Part shown: one piece after another, positions 6,729-8,826 of the stretch | Position numbering within the stretch: the first letter of the stretch is position 1 | How the letters are laid out: each line of letters begins with the position of its first letter | Made by a program: the position numbers and the translations under genes | Assembly: GCA_021772165.1 (NCBI GenBank) | Contig: JAJFMM010000103.1 | Location: 1 to 8,826, forward strand | Direction of reading: 5' to 3' | Length of the DNA stretch: 8,826 nucleotides | DNA from: Chlamydiota bacterium | GTDB taxonomy: Bacteria > Chlamydiota > Chlamydiia > Chlamydiales > SM23-39 | Notes under the pieces: model-generated | What the model saw: the letters and a program-made list of their open reading frames with translations, nothing else | Told to the model about the DNA's origin: nothing | Database searches by the model: none

Positions 6729-7928
6729 TTGAGCGATCGTAGCGGCTTGCGCAGCTTTTAAGTCGTCTACTTGCTGGCTAAGGCGCGCTTGCTCTTGTTC
6801 TGCAGATGTGAGAGCTGCTTGAGTCGTTTCTAACTTCGCTTTTCAGTCGTGAGTATCAGCTGTGCGATCTTCTTCAGATTGTGCGAAAGCAGCCTGTAGT
6901 GCGGCTACTTCAGCTTGTAATTGTGTGACTTGCGTCTGGGCTGACTGGAGATCTGCTTCTAATTGAGCATTATCTTCTCTGCCTTGAGCTGCTTGTGTAT
7001 CTAGATCTTCTACTTTCGCTTGTGCAGCTGTCAGAGCTTGAGAGGTTGCATCGAGGTCAGCTTCTTTTTGCTCTAGGTCATTTCTTACATCTTGAAGAAC
7101 TGTCTGTTGTTCTCCGGTAGAAGCTTTGAGTCTCTCGATTTCAGCTTGTGTCTTTACTAAAGCAGCGATGTTTTCGTCATATTCTTTCTTGAGAGCTGCG
7201 AGATCGGCATCAGCCTTTGATTTATCTGTTTGCAGTGCGTCTAATTCTTGGGAGAGATCGGTGACTTGCTGCTTTGCGGCACTCAATGCGCTTTCTAGTT
7301 CTTCACCAGTGACACCAGCGTGTTCTAGTTGCGCTTGCAGTTCGGCTTGTTGACGTGCAGCTTCAGTTAGTTCTACGCCTTTCTTGGCAAAACGCGCTTC
7401 TAGATCTGCGCTCGTTCCTTGGGCCTGAGCGAGTGTTGCCTCGAGTTCGTCGTTTTGACGGGTGAGTTCATTAATGAGATCCTGCTGATCAGATTCACTT
7501 GCCTCTAGAGCAGCAATCTGTTCACTCAGTTCGGTTGTAATTTTCTCTAATCCTTCGATTCTAGCTCCGAGCTCATTGATAAGCTGAGCCGTCTGTTGGG
7601 CTTCTTCCTTGAGTCCTGCAATTTCGTCATCGTACGTTTTTTCTTTCTGCTCAATGCTTCCTTCTAATTCAGCAAGCTGTGCAACAAGAGCATCTCTTTC
7701 GTTTTGAAGAGCCAGAAATTCTTTATCTTTTTCATCTTTGCTAGCGATTAGATTAGTAAGTCCCTCTTTCACGCTGTTTAAACCGTCATTGGCTTCTTCG
7801 AGCTGAGCTTGTAGAGTTTGCTGGGCAGCTTCATTCTCAGCTTTTTGTGATTGCAGCGCTGCTAGTTCCTCTTGAAGGCGGTTATTTTCAGCTTGAGTTT
7901 CGGCTTGATCACCTTGCAATTCTGCATA
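4509..7928 (-). repeat. Tandem 957-bp (319-residue) coding repeats
   Basis: Anchoring on the motif (R/K)-I-x-x-L-E gives first bases at 7562, 6605, 5648 and 4691, each exactly 957 bases apart. Full units are 6606-7562, 5649-6605 and 4692-5648. A second anchor, SQE(L/F)xxLQ, recurs with the same 319-residue spacing. A shortened copy lies upstream (7563-7928), 112 residues shorter than the equivalent stretch. A diverging copy follows (about 4509-4691). Units differ at many residues, so they are old or relaxed duplicates, but no insertion or deletion has accumulated between the full copies. 319 = 44 heptads + 1 hendecad; the register shift can be seen near residues 593-604 of the downstream reading frame. 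The TGA lies at the same repeat position in the first full unit. Confidence 0.88.
6843..6845 (-). other. In-frame TGA interrupting the giant coiled-coil gene
   Basis: Both parts of the gene are in the same frame, so no frameshift is needed: reading through gives 648 + 1 + 38 + 1,250 codons. Aligning repeat units at their 319-residue spacing puts the TGA opposite leucine in the next two copies, TTA at 5886-5888 and CTA at 4929-4931. One T-to-G change in TTA gives TGA. The next base is A (TGA AAA). No strong hairpin of the selenocysteine type was recognised just downstream. Confidence 0.9.
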
Positions 7929-8789
7929 TTTTTCTAGGAGATCAGGAATGATGATTCCATCCAAATCTTCGTTTCTAGCTGTGGCTCTTTGCATCGCCTT
8001 CGCTAGGGAATCGATCTCTTCTGTTTGGCTCTCAGGTGCTCGAGTAAGGTTTCTTATCTGTTCTTCTAGGCGCGCGATATCAGCTTTTCGATCCACCATT
8101 TCTCTTTCAAGCAGACCCACTCGATCACCATCAATAGGGGCTACTCTGCGCTCTTTCGATTGCGTTTCAAGAACAGCAATTAAGTCTTCCAGACGGCTAT
8201 TTGTTTTCCCCAGAACGTTTCGCAAGTCGCGTGTTTCTGCTTGCTGTGAGCGCATCATCTCTTCGAGACGGGCTAGGTGAAGCGGATCTTGTGACGGCAG
8301 TTTATACGGTTCTGCTGCTTCAGGACGTGAGTAAGGTGAATCTGTTTCATGATTGCCGCGACGGTGTCCGGCACTAGAAGAGAAAAGCTCTCCACCGAGT
8401 CCATTCGGATGGGCTAGAGGATTGATAGTGCTAGGCTCTGGTTGTTTTGTCGGAGCGGGGAGAGGTGCGGGCGCTGGCTTAGTAGGCTCTTTTATTTGAC
8501 CACTATAGCGCTCAAGCAATGCTCGTAGATCAGAATCAGGCGAAAAGCGAAGTCCGGGGTCCGATTCATTCTCAATCAGACGGACCCAATAGTTAGTACC
8601 ATCCCACCCAACTACATAGCCGATCTCACTAGGATTATAGCTCTGCTTGCGGGCCATCTCATTAAACTGAGGGTTGGATCTCAACTCCGTTTCGAGAGAA
8701 GAGTAGTACTCTTTCTTTTGAGGTTGTAATGACAAACCCGTATTGCCATTTACGCTTGGTTGAATAACCTGAAATTCTGTTGTAGTCAT
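6843..8789 (-). CDS. N-terminal part of a giant coiled-coil protein, ends at a premature TGA
   Basis: I do not recognise this family. Seen (648 residues): residues 1-100 look folded and not coiled, with a Ser/Thr/Gln/Asn-rich start (MTTTEFQVIQPSVNGN) and an aromatic stretch YVVGWDGTNYWVRLIE (58-73). Residues 101-120 are a proline-rich linker (PAPAPLPAP); 121-165 is flexible with Pro, Gly and Ser. From about 168 to the end it is predicted coiled coil, rich in Ala, Glu, Gln and Leu, with heptads, entering the 319-residue repeats at about residue 288. There is no signal peptide, membrane segment or cysteine. ATG at 8787-8789 has a weak AAGAG 5 bases upstream. The TGA at 6843-6845 falls in mid-repeat and the same frame stays open for another 1,288 codons. 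The Ser/Thr-rich start would fit a type III secretion signal, but such signals have no firm sequence rule. Possible roles are an intracellular scaffold or filament, or a secreted host-interacting rod. Confidence 0.7.
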   Translation of the reverse strand: MTTTEFQVIQPSVNGNTGLSLQPQKKEYYSSLETELRSNPQFNEMARKQSYNPSEIGYVVGWDGTNYWVRLIENESDPGLRFSPDSDLRALLERYSGQIKEPTKPAPAPLPAPTKQPEPSTINPLAHPNGLGGELFSSSAGHRRGNHETDSPYSRPEAAEPYKLPSQDPLHLARLEEMMRSQQAETRDLRNVLGKTNSRLEDLIAVLETQSKERRVAPIDGDRVGLLEREMVDRKADIARLEEQIRNLTRAPESQTEEIDSLAKAMQRATARNEDLDGIIIPDLLEKYAELQGDQAETQAENNRLQEELAALQSQKAENEAAQQTLQAQLEEANDGLNSVKEGLTNLIASKDEKDKEFLALQNERDALVAQLAELEGSIEQKEKTYDDEIAGLKEEAQQTAQLINELGARIEGLEKITTELSEQIAALEASESDQQDLINELTRQNDELEATLAQAQGTSADLEARFAKKGVELTEAARQQAELQAQLEHAGVTGEELESALSAAKQQVTDLSQELDALQTDKSKADADLAALKKEYDENIAALVKTQAEIERLKASTGEQQTVLQDVRNDLEQKEADLDATSQALTAAQAKVEDLDTQAAQGREDNAQLEADLQSAQTQVTQLQAEVAALQAAFAQSEEDRTADTHD

Positions 8790-8794
8790 AAAAG

Positions 8795-8808
8795 CTCTTA
8801 TTATTTTA
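8795..8808 (-). promoter_or_regulatory. Weak ribosome site and AT-rich -10-like sequence of the coiled-coil gene
   Basis: Reading the minus strand, TAAAAT (8808-8803) resembles a -10 element but lies only 13 bases before the ATG, which would leave a very short leader. AAGAG (8799-8795) lies 5 bases before the ATG and is a partial Shine-Dalgarno. Any -35 element would fall at or beyond the right edge of the window. Confidence 0.3.
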
Positions 8809-8826
8809 GTTATTTAAGAATCTATT

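Noticed and set aside
6781..6860. TGA as a selenocysteine codon
   Set aside because: It lies in a repetitive coiled coil opposite Leu in other copies, with no strong hairpin seen just after it and no redox motif.
4606..8280. Several plus-strand frames of 71-110 codons opposite the coiled-coil gene
   Set aside because: They are rich in Ser, Ala and Cys, the expected complement of Glu/Ala/Leu/Gln repeat codons; no ribosome sites or families.
1..8826. CRISPR arrays, tRNA/rRNA genes, insertion sequences, attachment sites
   Set aside because: No short direct repeats with spacers, cloverleaf-like sequence, transposase or terminal inverted repeats were recognised by reading; the long repeats are coding.

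Overview
The window looks like chromosome of a Chlamydia-related (environmental) bacterium, not of the genus Chlamydia itself. Three things point there: a chlamydial histone H1-like protein (HctA), a MOMP-type outer-membrane porin, and the order hctA - rlmD/ygcA - yajC, which as I recall matches the block CT743-CT742-CT741 of C. trachomatis. The short HctA tail, the divergent MOMP-like sequence and the large unfamiliar neighbour argue against a classical pathogenic species.

Layout. Positions 1-544 (minus strand) hold the first 181 codons of a MOMP-like porin that runs off the left edge. It has a GTG start and a signal peptide. A 312-base divergent intergenic region (545-856) with two small palindromes separates it from hctA (857-1114, plus), which has a strong ribosome binding site. 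Next come rlmD (1177-2556), a TRAM + [4Fe-4S] + SAM-dependent rRNA m5U methyltransferase, and yajC (2601-2975), an accessory subunit of the Sec translocon. The yajC stop codon touches the stop codon of a convergent minus-strand gene; a GNRA-loop hairpin sits just inside that gene.

Positions 2976-8789 (minus strand, two thirds of the window) are one reading frame of 1,938 codons for a giant, cysteine-free coiled-coil protein, interrupted once by an in-frame TGA at 6843-6845. As it stands it gives a 648-residue N-terminal product and a 1,250-residue downstream open frame whose first possible start is a TTG. The centre is built from tandem units of exactly 319 residues (957 bp): three full copies, a shortened copy before them and a fading copy after them. 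Each unit fits 44 heptads plus one hendecad. The TGA replaces a residue that is leucine in the two later copies, so it looks like a recent one-base nonsense change, a sequencing error or a read-through site rather than a true gene boundary. The C-terminal third carries a separate short motif with a central histidine, four times.

How they relate: hctA, rlmD and yajC are core developmental and housekeeping genes. The porin is a surface protein. The coiled-coil gene is the accessory, lineage-specific element; I do not recognise its family. A scaffold, filament or secreted role is only inference from its shape.
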